Shown: in pieces, positions 1-12,116 of the stretch
Layout: each line of letters opens with the position of its first letter
How positions within the stretch are numbered: the first letter of the stretch is position 1
From: Acanthaster planci
Lineage: Eukaryota; Echinodermata; Asteroidea; Valvatida; Acanthasteridae
NCBI RefSeq assembly: GCF_001949145.1
Contig: NW_019091539.1
Span: 546,879-610,878 of the forward strand
DNA: 64,000 nucleotides
Reading direction: 5' to 3'
Program-made: the position numbers and the translations under genes
The notes under the pieces: model-generated
What the model was told of the DNA's origin: nothing
What the model saw: the letters and a program-made list of their open reading frames with translations, nothing else
Database searches by the model: none

Positions 1-200
1 TTAAGCAATAAGAAGAGAAAAAGTTCAAGAAACCATTAACACAAACAACGGCTTAAGATAGTGATCATGTGTAAGAAACATGAGCAATTTCACCAAGTTT
101 TCTTGACTAAATAAGAAGAAAGGAATGACTGCACTAGGTACTAACATACAATGAAGGTAAGGCAAATGTGTATTGACAACTGTGATTTCGCCCTGCACAT

Positions 201-670
201 TAGGGCTGAGTCAATTCAAATAATTCACTATTTGAATATTCAACCTTCAATTTGATTGAATATCTGAATATTCCATTGTACCAAACGGCAGATTGTTGAT
301 GAGCAAACCATATTACAAAATCAGTTGCAATAACACACACACCTGTACATTTTTATCACCACAATAGCCTCCTACATGTAGGAGTATTTCTAGCCACCAT
401 TTAGAAAAATTGAAGAGACAAACAATACTTCTTGTCCTGTTGAAAGTTTCTATTCCTTTTAAATTTTTTGATGAATAATTTCTTTTTTGAATTATTGAAA
501 GATTTCGGTCACTTTTCATTAGAATCTACTTGGAACCAGCCTCCACAGTGCAACTTTTCTCATTTTAAACAAAAGAAAATTCTCCCTTCCTTTTCACGAA
601 TTTTTACTTCAAATATCCAAATTTTGAATGTAATATTTGATCGAATATTCGGATATTCCGCACAGCCCTA
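201..670. mobile_element. hAT-like MITE
   Basis: The left end begins TAGGGCTG at 201 and the right end finishes CAGCCCTA at 670, the typical TAGGGCTG(T)GC start of many animal hAT elements. Both subterminal regions are rich in TATTCGAATA-like palindromes. Flanks CTGCACAT and TGCCACAT resemble an imperfect 8-bp target duplication, as expected for hAT. The interior has no transposase. Confidence 0.65.
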
Positions 671-3600
671 TGCCACATCGGCTTCCCATGTTCACGTAGA
701 GGAAACCAACTATCTGTTTATTTCTGGCCAGCTCAACATTATAAGTGAAAGTTATAAATTTGTGTGTAGTGAGACAGTCACAGTAAAGCAGACAAGTCCT
801 GTATACCACTGTTTTTCAGCAGGCTAAACAGTGTGGATATTCCTTGTCAATGGACAAGAATTAAAACTGCCCTAATGGTACATTACCGGTATACTTCAGA
901 GTACTTCATAATTCTTTGACATTTCAGGGAGCTTTACTTGTACGTCCCTTTCTGTATTCCCTACAATTTTCACCATCCAAATTGAATCCTTGAGAAATTA
1001 AGTTCAATGCCCACCAAAACAAAGTATACACGTGAACAACCACAGCCAACGCTAATTTCATTGCACAATTTGCAGAAACCTGCTGATTGGCAAAGACGCC
1101 CAGAACACAGAGTGACAGACAAAAAACCCATTTGCTATTCCACACAATAATCAATTCTCGAGGTTCCAATTTACAGTGTCGCTCACCCACGGGGGAATCT
1201 ACGATTATATTTCACGAGGCATGACGCTGAGAGTTGTGTAAACTCATTCTTTTCTTTTTTATGGACAAAGGCATGAATTTTACTGTAGATAAAACTCTTC
1301 AGAATGTAGACAGTATACATATACACAGTAGAGGGCAAACTTGATTTAAAAAAAAATTGAAATTACTGTAAAGTGTAAAAGGCCAATTCACAACATACTG
1401 ACACTACTGCAAAAGGTGAACATGAACAAATATTCCTGATGCAGCTTTTCAAAGTTAAACACATAAAATTTCAAATATGACTGTGAACTTCATTACAACT
1501 GTTGTATAACATCAAATTCACATATGCTTTTGTGTTCGCCTGTAGTTTGAACCATAAAATCGTGCTGGAATCACGACAAATGTAACAACTATTTTTAATC
1601 CAAAGCACACTGAATCTGTTTACAAAAAATTCCATACTTTCAACAGGTGTATAAATATACAATGGATCTGTGAAAGAGAAAAACAAGACTATATACGTGT
1701 AGTACATGACTTGAACTACTCTTGAAATGCATGGTAAATACCAGTAGGTGGAACCCTGCAAATAAATGTCTTTCTAAACTTAAATGCAGTTTGCAGTCTG
1801 TGTTCCCACTGCCCATTTGTGTCTCATATTTCTCATACCCAACAGCAATCTACAATGTTCCCTTTTCCACAACGTATGCCACTGGGCCCTCCTCTATTAA
1901 ACCATTTATTTGTGAGGCAGAAATCTGGAGGTCCCATATGCACACGTATGGATGTCGATGCAGGGCCTTCTCCAGAGCCAAGCCACAACGCTACCTTACT
2001 GAATCAATAGCAAAAACAGGGTACAATTTAATTACATGTCAGGCGGCAGGCCCTGCATCAATCAAGACACATCCAGAGGACGGAAGAACCTGCTGCTGTG
2101 CCAAGTCTCTCAAGCTCTGCTCATCCCACCAGCTATGGATTTTTCCCCCCCCCCTTCAATTCTTCCTGACAGACGAAGTCGGAGTCGACTCAGGCAGGGA
2201 TTGCATCTATCTTTTCCTCCTTCCATCTGTCCGAATAGAGGTTGAAGGAGTTCACAGCAAATAAAGCAGTGCATACATAAATTGGAACTGAATTTGATGA
2301 TGTCCTTCACACAGCATCTGCTCAGTCTACAATGTGTGTAATTTAAAGCTAAGGGCAGGTGATTATCGGCTACAATTACTGACCAACTGTCCCGGGAATG
2401 TAAAGAGGGAAGAGAGAGGGTGAAATTTAACAAACCAATGAAAGGGTTGAAAAACCCTTGAGGAAATCTTCAATTATATACATACATGTACATGTATGAA
2501 CACTGTACACTCCAGCCCAGACACGCAGTGCTGTTAGCTATTTTGCAAAGTCTGCCAACGGTAATCCCACGACAAGCACAATTAACTACCAGTCTGTCCA
2601 ATATGAAACATGTACAGTAGAGTGCACCAGTACACCAGGCATCTTCGTAGTAAAAAACCAAAACTACCTTAAAAACTGTGAAGGCTTCACACGTTTCTAG
2701 GGCCGAGGAAATTTTTTTCCCCCAGGAGTAGTTTCCAATAATCAGACCATCCAGACAAGTGATGTGGCAACGGACAATTTTATTGGTATAGTAAGTACCA
2801 GTCCTTTCATTTTAAGAAAATGCAGGATAGCCATAAATCGCTGTCCTCAAATCTCCCAGGAGAGCAAATCATTCTCTTTAAAATAAGCCAATTAACAGAT
2901 ACAAAACGAGGTCACATGATTGTTTATACCCTGGGGGGTGATCTTTGATCCCATTCCGTGTTGCTGCATCTTTGGTCACAATTTACAAAAGTTTTGATGT
3001 CCTTGAGCACTTGACCATGGATCCTGCCGTCGTGTTTGATTTTTTTGAATGTACATGCAGCAAACTTTGCACCAAATTCAGATGATCATTTTTCAGCCAT
3101 CAATTTCGGCAGTTTCATATGCAAAGCTGGAAATTTTCCACTACGTTCCACAGAACATCCCTTCTTGAACACTTTGTTTGGATGACAAATAGAAAGTTTG
3201 GGAAAACGCCAAACCAACACGCACGTGTGAACGTGACAATATTTATGCATGATTATGGTCCGACACGCTGGGGGATTTGTTGTGCGAATTTCAGCGGGCA
3301 CACATGCTACACGTATTCATCGAGCAACATTGGTTTAAATTTCCTAATGACCAAAAGTTTATCACACATCGCTTTCTGCTTAAGCGCCCTGTAAAGAAGA
3401 TCAATATTGATTGGCTCTCTTGTCACCGAGAACTTTTTACCATCCAATAAAACACAAAAAAAATCATACCACGTAAAGTGAAACTACGTGCGACATGCAT
3501 GCACAATATGTACAGTCTACATGTACATGTACATCTATATACAGTGTACCGGTATGTACATGCTCGTACATTGTACATCCGTGCAGGGCCAGCTGGTAGT

Positions 3601-5229
3601 CGGTTCGCGAGCCAAGGCCACTTGCGATGATCGTATTCATGCAAGCTCCATGATTAAATGTACGAAAGTTGTGTCGGAATGAATGTGAAATTGAACCACA
3701 CAGTCATTGTGTGGTCATGTTATCCATTGTGATTGTCATATCGTTCATTATTTGTAAAGTGCCCTTACATTTGTGAGGAACACAATTTTTATGCTCCTTC
3801 AGGACTGTTGAGGAACGCGGTAGGAGTGCCTGCGCAATCGCGCTCCTTAAAAATGATGGACTGAAGCACCCCCCTTTCTTTTTTCATCAAAGTCCTGACT
3901 GCCCCCCAATTCTTAGTAAACTTTTACATGCACCTGTAACTATTTCCAAGAATGGTTTGCACCGGGGAGATGATAATTAATAACAGCTTTTTACTGCCCG
4001 GCCTGACATGTATTATAACACTGTATACTCAGTGTTTGCCCCCCCCAAGGCTTGTGAAAAAACCACAAGCGTAAAATAAAGCATTCAAAATGGTTTCCTC
4101 AACAACCTGTGGGCATTACAAAAGCTTCTTATTTTTGGTGTTGACACCTACATGTACGTACACTTTCAATTCAGTAGTCCAATTCTGCAACCGCTGTTTG
4201 CATATGTGTCCATGGCATGTATCAGGCCAGGTGCAGAATAATGCTGCATACAGTGCTGACTTACATGAACACTGGCAGCCAGTGGTTCGTGTTACTCAGT
4301 AAGATTAGAGCAATAGTGGAATGATCAGGAAAAGATCAAGAAAGGCCCTGAAACACATGCTACTACCAAACTACAGTTGGCAAATGAAGGAAACTTACTG
4401 AAACTCTGATTACGATTTCTGCCGGTTAAGTCACAAAGGCTGATTCCCTTCTGCGTATGTGTTTTCTGTTTTAGGTATGTTAACATTTTGAGGTCAACAT
4501 TACCATCACGTACATGTACATGAGTGAGACTGATTTTCCCTTTCTACATGCCGGTAGCCATCTACAGGTACAGGTACACATGCTAAAGTACATGTACGCT
4601 TCACTTTTATACTCTTTACGGAAGTCATTATCATCTTTCCTGGATATACCAGTAGATGTATTTGTTTGGATTAACACAATTTAATCACTGTTTGTGGCAA
4701 GTTTCAATGACTTCTGTGGAACAGAATTCAGTATGGTTCTACAAAAACCAATGCTGGTTATCAGTGTAATTGTAATAGTGACATTCTATTGTATGGATCT
4801 CATATCAGATCAAATCTTTTCTCCAACCTTTGTTTTTGTCTCCTTCCCCGATATTACTTCTTGTGTTGTTACTAGAAACACATACTGGTACTTGGGAGAG
4901 GCATTGTAGACTTCCTCTGATGTTTCTTGCTACCAGCTGCCTTCTACAACACCGGTTGAGTTAAATTTGAATAAAATCTGGTGCACTAAGTTCTGTAAAT
5001 TCACATGAACATAATTTGTATTCTCCACACTGAAGACACTGCTGCTTTACCTTACATGTACACTTTGGGCAAGCTTTTGCTTAATTATGGGTACATGTAC
5101 ATGCATATGAGAGATGCCTTGCACCAATACACTGTTTTCAATGGATCAGAAGGGCACAAAGGAACCGGTCCATTTCAGAGATGGTTGTCGCGATGCAAAA
5201 GCGTGCCCCGAATCATGAGGTAGCATGTA
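671..5229. other. Non-coding stretch, no gene recognised
   Basis: The sequence is AT-rich with scattered TACATGTA words, for example at 3520-3580 and 4500-4600. A 180-codon open frame at 1722-2264 overlaps open frames in other phases and both strands and has no recognisable protein. I treat it as chance. No RNA gene or clear transposon end was seen. Confidence 0.5.
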
Positions 5230-5935
5230 GCTACAGTGTCTTTAGTCTGGGAATTCAAATCGTTATGTTTATGTACAATCAGATAACTCAGTGTACCAAA
5301 TTTTCTTTAAATCTAACTCGCAAAAATATCTTGGAACCCTGGGTTGGAACAAATTAACGGCAGCACACAGAATCTCTTCCTCTTTTAAAATCATTTTTAA
5401 ATAACTTCTTTGTTTCGTACATTCATTCTTATTTTGATTTGTATCTTGAGTTTAGTATATTTTGGGATTTTAATTTCTCTGATTCTGCACTACAGTCAAT
5501 TGAATTTCCTAACTTCCATTGTTTGCATTGCTCTTTGTTTATATTCCACTTTGCTGTCATGCTAACCAAGTTTTTTATAAATTTTGGGGTAATTATTTTT
5601 ACTGTCTTACTTTTAATGTAAAGGTACAGAACATTGTTTTGTGCTATTGTTTTCTCTTAATATTTGTTTCTTATTTGGTTTTTTTATCTTAAATTTGAAT
5701 TCTGAATTTCAATTTTTTTGGTTTTTTGGGTATTTTTTTTTCAAAGTCCATTTTCTTAATCATGCCTTTCTTAATCTATTACGCTTGGGGTTTTAGTTTA
5801 ATTGATTTGTGTAGTTTTCTTTTCTCCATGGTAGTATATATTTTTCGTTATTGTTTTTAAGTGTATTGTGCTGCCTCAGGGCCTTCATTACCATGATTAA
5901 ATAAATTAGTCAATAAAAAAAATTAAATAAAAGGC
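5230..5935 (+). mobile_element. Non-LTR retrotransposon 3' fragment (CR1/Jockey-like)
   Basis: At about 5335-5415 the plus strand reads GWNKLTAAHRISSSFKIIF, the pattern of the reverse transcriptase C-terminus (LWN.L....R...S...FK). A T-rich 3' UTR of about 500 bases follows, then GCCTCAGGGCCTTCATTACC and a run AATAAATTAGTCAATAAAAA near 5900-5933. These are typical ends of such elements. The 5' border is not resolved. Confidence 0.6.
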
Positions 5936-6247
5936 TTATTGGGGAGGGAGAGCAGAATGACTACAATCGCTCACAATGCCTTGAGTTTTGCTCCTTGTAT
6001 GTTGCAGTCGCTAAACAGTCACATGCACTGTGCTCTGTGGCAATCACTTGCATAAAAAATAACTCTGTGTCCATGGATAACACCAGGATCACACAATACA
6101 GTCCAATCACAACAAAAGAAAACAAAATTCAGCATACTCCTCGCTAACCAGAGAAAAACAACTTCAGCAAAAGACAGCACCCATGATGAATCGTCCATTC
6201 CTTAAATTCAAAAGTACACACACATACATTGTACATGATTGACCTAC

Positions 6248-6392
6248 CATCCAGTTGAGCATCAGTAAAGACAGCGGCATCTTGGCAGTGTCTCAGGCCT
6301 TGTGATGCAGCCCCTGCCCCTACTCCCCATAGGCTGGCTTCAATCACTTGCCGCTTCCCTGCTCGCTGTTCAGTCTCCCCTTGGATGATTCC
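6248..6392 (-). CDS. Candidate coding exon 5 of the unidentified gene
   Basis: This is the most convincing exon of this gene. Acceptor TATGCGCAG|GGA and donor CTGGATG|GTAGGTC frame 145 nt of unbroken coding sequence. It reads GIIQGETEQRAGKRQVIEAS, then LWGVGAGAASQGLRHCQDAA and VFTDAQLD. Composition is clearly protein-like and richer in GC than its surroundings. It enters in phase 0 as required by exon 4 and leaves one base. The following exon was not found below 6247. I cannot name the family. Confidence 0.6.
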
Positions 6393-6684
6393 CTGCGCAT
6401 ACACACACACACACAACAGAACAAACAAACCTAATGAAAGTTCACGCAGGCCTTGCTCTGAGCATTAACGAGCTTTTCTCCTTTTACTTGTGATTGATGC
6501 TGGATTACTGGGGGAGGAGACGGGAGGGAACTGGCAGCAATTCCAAGGGGGATGGGGCATCATTCAGTCAATAAAAGTTAAAACAAATACTCATCAAAAT
6601 TACCGTCGTGCATTCTTGTGTACAGGATCATGTGTCAAAACACATACATTGTACACGAGAGTGCAACTTTAACCTTCAATATAC

Positions 6685-6829
6685 GGGGCCAGTTTGTTCC
6701 ACATGGATCCAGATCTCGATCAGTGATCCTAAAGCTGGCTCACTCTATCCATTCCATGGGTTCTGGTGTCAGTGAACCCACGACGGATCACTGATTGTGA
6801 TCCAGATCCATGTGAAACAAGCCAAGCCA
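6685..6829. repeat. Short foldback (inverted repeat) element
   Basis: The left arm GTTCCACATGGATCC and ATCAGTGATCC is mirrored by GGATCACTGAT and GGATCTGGATC-type sequence on the right, ending GATCCATGTGAAACAAGCC. The arms are about 44 bases with moderate divergence. Outer GGGGCCAGTTTGTTCCAC resembles a common invertebrate MITE end. There is no coding content. Confidence 0.55.
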
Positions 6830-9704
6830 TGTACATGTATACCTGTTCACCATCCAGTTCACACAGAATACTGGTACTGGGAAAAGTATTGCAAATTCAG
6901 GACAAATCAAGAAATTCCTCAAACCAACAGAGAATGCCCTCAGTGAGGTCAAAATATGGCAGTTCATTGGCTGGTAGTTCCGTGCCGTGCATTTGTTTGT
7001 AGCACGTGCATGGGATGCAGTAAGTCCCCAGTCTTATCCAACAAGAAAAAAAAATGGATTTAACGTCTGCTTCAGAATCCAAAATAAATTTTACAAAGAC
7101 ACATCACTACAATACACGTAAAAAAAACCTAATAAAAAATCTTTTTTTTTAATACAAATTAAATATCTGATTATGGCATCTGCAAATTTCCACCTCGACT
7201 GCATTGGCTTCTCCATCAAACCCTTCAGGGCAAGGAATAAAATATCAAAGCACAATATCCTCCTGCTCGCTGCCTGTGACTGCCATGCCAAATTCTCCAA
7301 CCACAATCATGCCTGCAGTATTTTTTTTTGTTGGTCTCTATACGGGGAACGTGCTTGCTTGCTCTATTTTTTTTCTGTTTTAGCAGTGTACGCTCATGGC
7401 TAACGTCTCTAAATTGGGTTTTACTCCAGACAGCTTGGGGCTCCTCCATCTGCTTGCTCCGCTCTCTCTCTCTCTCCAAATGAAGTGCCTTGCTTTCAGT
7501 CTAACAGGTACACATGAACATGTATATTCTGCACTGTGCCAAAGCACTTGAAATTTTGAACCCATGGGCAAACTGAATCAACACGTGCATGTACACGTAC
7601 ATGTAACTGTATACAAGTACCAAATAACAGTTGATATAAAAACTCAGTTATGAAACTTTGTAAACGCTGCAAAATGGCAAGTGTCACTATCTCAAATATG
7701 GTATCAAACTTAAAGAAACACTGAGATTTTAAGTTAAGAGGTGTGGCAGTGAGATTTGATATTTGGTTAAACTTGCAAATGTAAATGCAAACACAAACCC
7801 GTCCTTGTTACCAAAGTTTTTCACCTTCCAGCAGAGAGAAAGGTCTCCATTTTGTGTCAAAAGAGGAAGTTCCAGTGCTTGTGATTAATTTTTCACATTT
7901 TATCTTGCATCAAAGATGATTGGACAAACAGCATAAGTAACCGGTGCCAAAATTCATCCCTCTGAAGATTACACACATTACTGTTGTAAAATAATTTTTC
8001 AGTCAGCAAGTAACACACTTGTACAGTATCTTCTGCTAGAAAGACTTCTCTTAAGGTTACAGGCTGAAAAACCTTGCAGTGAAACGTACCGTACCAATCC
8101 ATACACACGTCTTCAATGTTTTACATGGCCATGAGTAGCATGAGTAAAGATGAATTAATGATAAAAAGAATCAGTGCCAAACTGACAGAATACCTGTTTT
8201 TATTTATTTGTTTATGGTATTCATTCTATTTCACCGGGGTAGCCCCATCAGTTATCAATGAACTATTCTCCCTGGGGGCCAGGCTGACTGCATTTTATTT
8301 CATGGTTTAGTTAATTTCAGAGGACCTTCTGTGCGAATAAAATATCCACCCTACATGTAAATACCACAGTCTTATAGAATACACGCAAAGTCAACGCAAG
8401 ACCCCTTTGGAGTAAATGTAACACGAGTTCAGTGGAATTGTCCATATCAATGAAGATAACTCTGACGAACGGATGGGAAAGCCAATATAGCATGAACACT
8501 CACTACAAGGTGCATCTTACAATGTATCCTGTCACCACCAGGTCATATCGCGCACTGTAGGCATTATCAGCACTGGTTGGATGCCGCCCACACGCCATCA
8601 AGAATTAAATCCTGGGGATATTGTCTAGCTCAACCGTTGCCTATTAGGATGGTAATAGTATAAACAGCGAAGAGAAGACCGAGATGGAGTAGCAGTATAT
8701 AAAAAAAAAACAGAAGGGATCTGACCGCCAACCTGCCTGCTGACATACACACCAACCTAGCCCACCATTAGGAAATTGTTTTTCTCAGCTTGAGATACAT
8801 GTATGGTTAATGGGACATGCACACATGCAAGTTCCCGTTACAGCACTCCCTGACAGGCTTATTGTTCTTCTGGATCTTTTGTCCACATCTGTGGCTATTC
8901 TTCCATCGACTGTATACATTTGCATGTATTTTTTTTATAGCGCTCCCGTTTACAGCACTTTCCTGTCTCAATAGCACATCCCGGATAAAAACATGCAAAA
9001 TATTGATGTGTGATTTTGAAACGGGTTGCCTTCATAGACTGCCCATTGCTCGGTGACAGTCCAACAGAATGTGAGCTTTAATAACCCCTGAAAATACCGT
9101 AGGTACAATACTCAGAATAAAAACACGAAACTGAAAAATACCTATTCATGAAGAGCAATCTAATTTTGTTACCTCACTCACAAAAAATACTTCTGAAGTT
9201 TTTTATTGTTTCTTGTTTTCGGGTTATTGAAGTTTAGAATATATCATTTTGTTGTGGGCGTCACTGGCTCCTGGCCATCACAAACATCGAAATGTTTGAA
9301 AGGCCCCTTATATTATGAGCTTTCCTAGATGAACAGTCTATATGGTACGGGGAGGGGGTACAATGTATGTATTTTGTTTTAGACTTGAACTGTGAAGTGT
9401 TTGGTTGCTGGGGGGCACTTTCGTAGCTTACATGCAGTTTACTTGCTGGTTTGCTTTAGCCAGGGCCAACATGCTCAGAGAGTCTGAGTCTAACTAAACA
9501 ATACCAAGACATGCCATGAAATTATACTGCCCTAGGCCCATTTCTCACTATCCTATGTCCCCCAAACTCTCACAATTTGGCATGTGATGTACATGTAATG
9601 TTGGGTCCACCAGTGTGTTGGGCACTGGTATGCTGCCACAAAAGCACAATAAAATTCACCAGAAAGTCAGACTCACAGGGATGAGCGCCAGGGGGACATC
9701 ATAC
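6830..9704. other. Presumed intron or intergenic sequence, nothing specific
   Basis: AT-rich sequence with poly-A/T tracts (7100-7160, 7320-7380) and a CTCTCT tract near 7462-7478. The segment at 8190-8310 resembles a retrotransposon 3' tail but is too short to assign. If the five minus-strand exons are one gene, this is the intron between exons 4 and 5. Confidence 0.4.
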
Positions 9705-9782
9705 CCTCAGGTGCCAAGGTTTCATTTGAATTAGTGCCGCCCAAGCACGGTTCACCTGTCGCCATTCAGAATTGGATCCCGT
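9705..9782 (-). CDS. Candidate coding exon 4 of the unidentified gene
   Basis: The 78-nt (26-codon) segment has acceptor GTTAATGTGCAG|ACG and donor CTGAGG|GTATGA. Only one of the three forward frames is open and it reads TGSNSEWRQVNRAWAALIQM then KPWHLR. It enters and leaves in phase 0, compatible with both neighbours. The family is unknown. Confidence 0.5.
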
Positions 9783-11884
9783 CTGCACATTAACTCACAC
9801 ACTGCTGTTGATCTACATGCACACGCACATCGCTCCTCATTAATTTCTGATCGCATCAAGGGATTCCAAGATGAGTTCCAAAATTGATTTCTCTTGTTTT
9901 TCATTGATTACCTCTGCCCCTTTTCTTTCACGCTTCTTTGCTTTTCACTAGTACCGGTATGTGCCAGACACTTGAGGGATGAACTCATTTTTCACAGGGG
10001 AACAGATAGGGTATATATACCCCAAACATCTGAGTATGCGCAGTGTGAATGTGACCCAACCTAACAACATGCATCTCAAGTTGCCAGAGTCACTTTTGAG
10101 TTAAATGCATTTAATTGGCAATCAATATAGATCATCTACAGCACTTTACACACTTTTTTTGCCAGCAACATTATCTTCAGTTTCATTGGGATGTCCAAAT
10201 GAGAGATGTACATGTATACATACATGAAATCAAACTGCTGGGGTAGCTTTTTTTTTTACAATTCAGAGAATGTTGTGGTTGAGTAACAAAATCCATGTAA
10301 TGTACATGTACGTACCGGTACATTTTTTTTTGGAGGCATAACAGACTTTGTAATGCTACCTCACACTTGCTCGTGTTTCAGCTTACTATCGATTTTTTTC
10401 CATCTATCCCTCGGCAAATTTAATATCCAAAGGAAAATAAGATGACAAGGCAGATAATCTACACAGTATCTTGGTAAACTTGCATGCACATGTACATGTA
10501 TAGATGCACAGTAGATACTGGTACATGCAGTCTACATAAAAAACCCCAGGATGTTCATGTGACAGGAATGACCTGCACAATTATGCTGGACAGACTGATA
10601 GGCACACATTCATGTATTACATGTACATGTTACATTTGGGTCATTCAAGGTGCAAAAGTGTGACATTTTTGTATCCCTGTTACACCTGACCTGTGTACAT
10701 GTACATGTACTTTGACATGGAAATGTCACTGAAATCGATTTCAAACTATTTCCATTTGTTTGGCAAATAATTTGCAATAATTCATCATTCTTGGAAATTG
10801 GAGAATGTGTTCTGAATTTACAAAATCATATGTCAGACGTGATAGGGACATGAAAAAATTGGAAGCCTAATTTATAGAATAACCCATTTGCTTCTTTTCT
10901 TCTTTTTCATGAAAAAGATCTCTGGAAATCAAGCTACCGGTACATGTACATGTACCTATAGATGTACAAAACAGCGTACATTACTACACTAAATAAACTT
11001 GAAATAAATTAATGAAATGCTATGCAATACACATGAATCCAAGACATGTTTCGGCACATAAAATGTACTGATACGTTAACATACATGCACCACATATGCA
11101 TGTAGGCTAATGTGTTACTTATACACACAATGTACTTTATATTAAATAAACATAATTTCCATCTAGAGTCCATCTACCAAAAGGAAATGTTTCTCACATT
11201 GAAGTAACCATTCTGCACACTGACAACTTGAATCTAGCCTTTTCCCCCCTCTTTTCAAGCAGTATGTAGTTCCAAACCCATGTTTTCATGCATTCATGTA
11301 CACTGTATTTGATTGACAAGCAGGAGACTGGTCCAACTCATATCGGTAAATGTAATACCTAGTCTACTAGATCATGTAGATAGCAGTCAACTGGATGTAC
11401 ATGCACAGTATAAATGTATGTACATGTACATGTACATGTACATGTATATACAGTACCGGTAATGTACATGTACAAGGGTATACGGATCCAATGCCCTTAC
11501 AGTAAGTCAGTAAGTCAGTAGATCTCCACATGCAATGCAGATTTTTGTTAGGGTGCATCTAGCGCATCAGGAAAAGAAAGATCACAAGATACAATGATGT
11601 ACTCAACATCCAGAACGGTAACTCTAAGCCTAGTCAAAATACATGTACATATGTACCGGTACATGTACATGTACACTGTAATTCTAAATCTAGTCAAAAT
11701 ACATATGTACATGTACACTGTAATTCTTTAAACTGACTCCTTGACTGAAGTACCAGTACATATTAATGTGTGGAAAGCCATCGTGAGCTGTATCTGTTCA
11801 TGAAATGTATGTTTCAGTTTTGTTTTATTCTACTGCTGGTGTGTTACGATGGTGAAGATGCAATTCAAATAAACGGTTGAGTAA
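9783..11884. repeat. Region dense in TGTACATGTA palindromes
   Basis: Repeated TACATGTACATG words, many joined to TACCGGTA, occur at 10210, 10300, 10490, 10620, 10700, 10940, 11410-11480 and 11640-11720. The longest run is at 11420-11445. A segment around 11622-11730 is a short tandem duplication sharing AGTCAAAATACAT and TACACTGTAATTCT. No gene was seen. Confidence 0.7.
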
Positions 11885-12116
11885 ATGTGATGTGATCTGC
11901 AAAAACCCTTCACATGTTGAGCTTTGCCATTTTAGTGCAAATCAACAGGGACACTGTCCTTTAAAACTGTTTATCCAAGACAACCTACATGTACTGGTAG
12001 AATCACAAATGTAATATATCTGAAAAGAAGATTGTGTCCATACTAATGTGAAGTTTATGTGCGCCCAAATGACAAAGCTCACCATGTGAAGGGTTTCTGC
12101 AGATCACATCACAAAT
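11885..12116. mobile_element. Foldback MITE with about 50-bp inverted repeats
   Basis: The left arm GTGATGTGATCTGCAAAAAC followed by CCTTCACATGTTGAGCTTTG is mirrored at 12072-12113 by CAAAGCTCACCATGTGAAGG followed by GTTTCTGCAGATCACATCAC. Identity is roughly 90% over the outer 40 bases. The centre is unrelated. There is no transposase, and a target duplication was not clear. Confidence 0.75.

Noticed and set aside
1722-2264. 180-codon open frame on the plus strand
   Set aside because: Overlapping open frames in other phases and on the other strand, no domain, no splice or promoter context. Consistent with chance in a long non-coding region.
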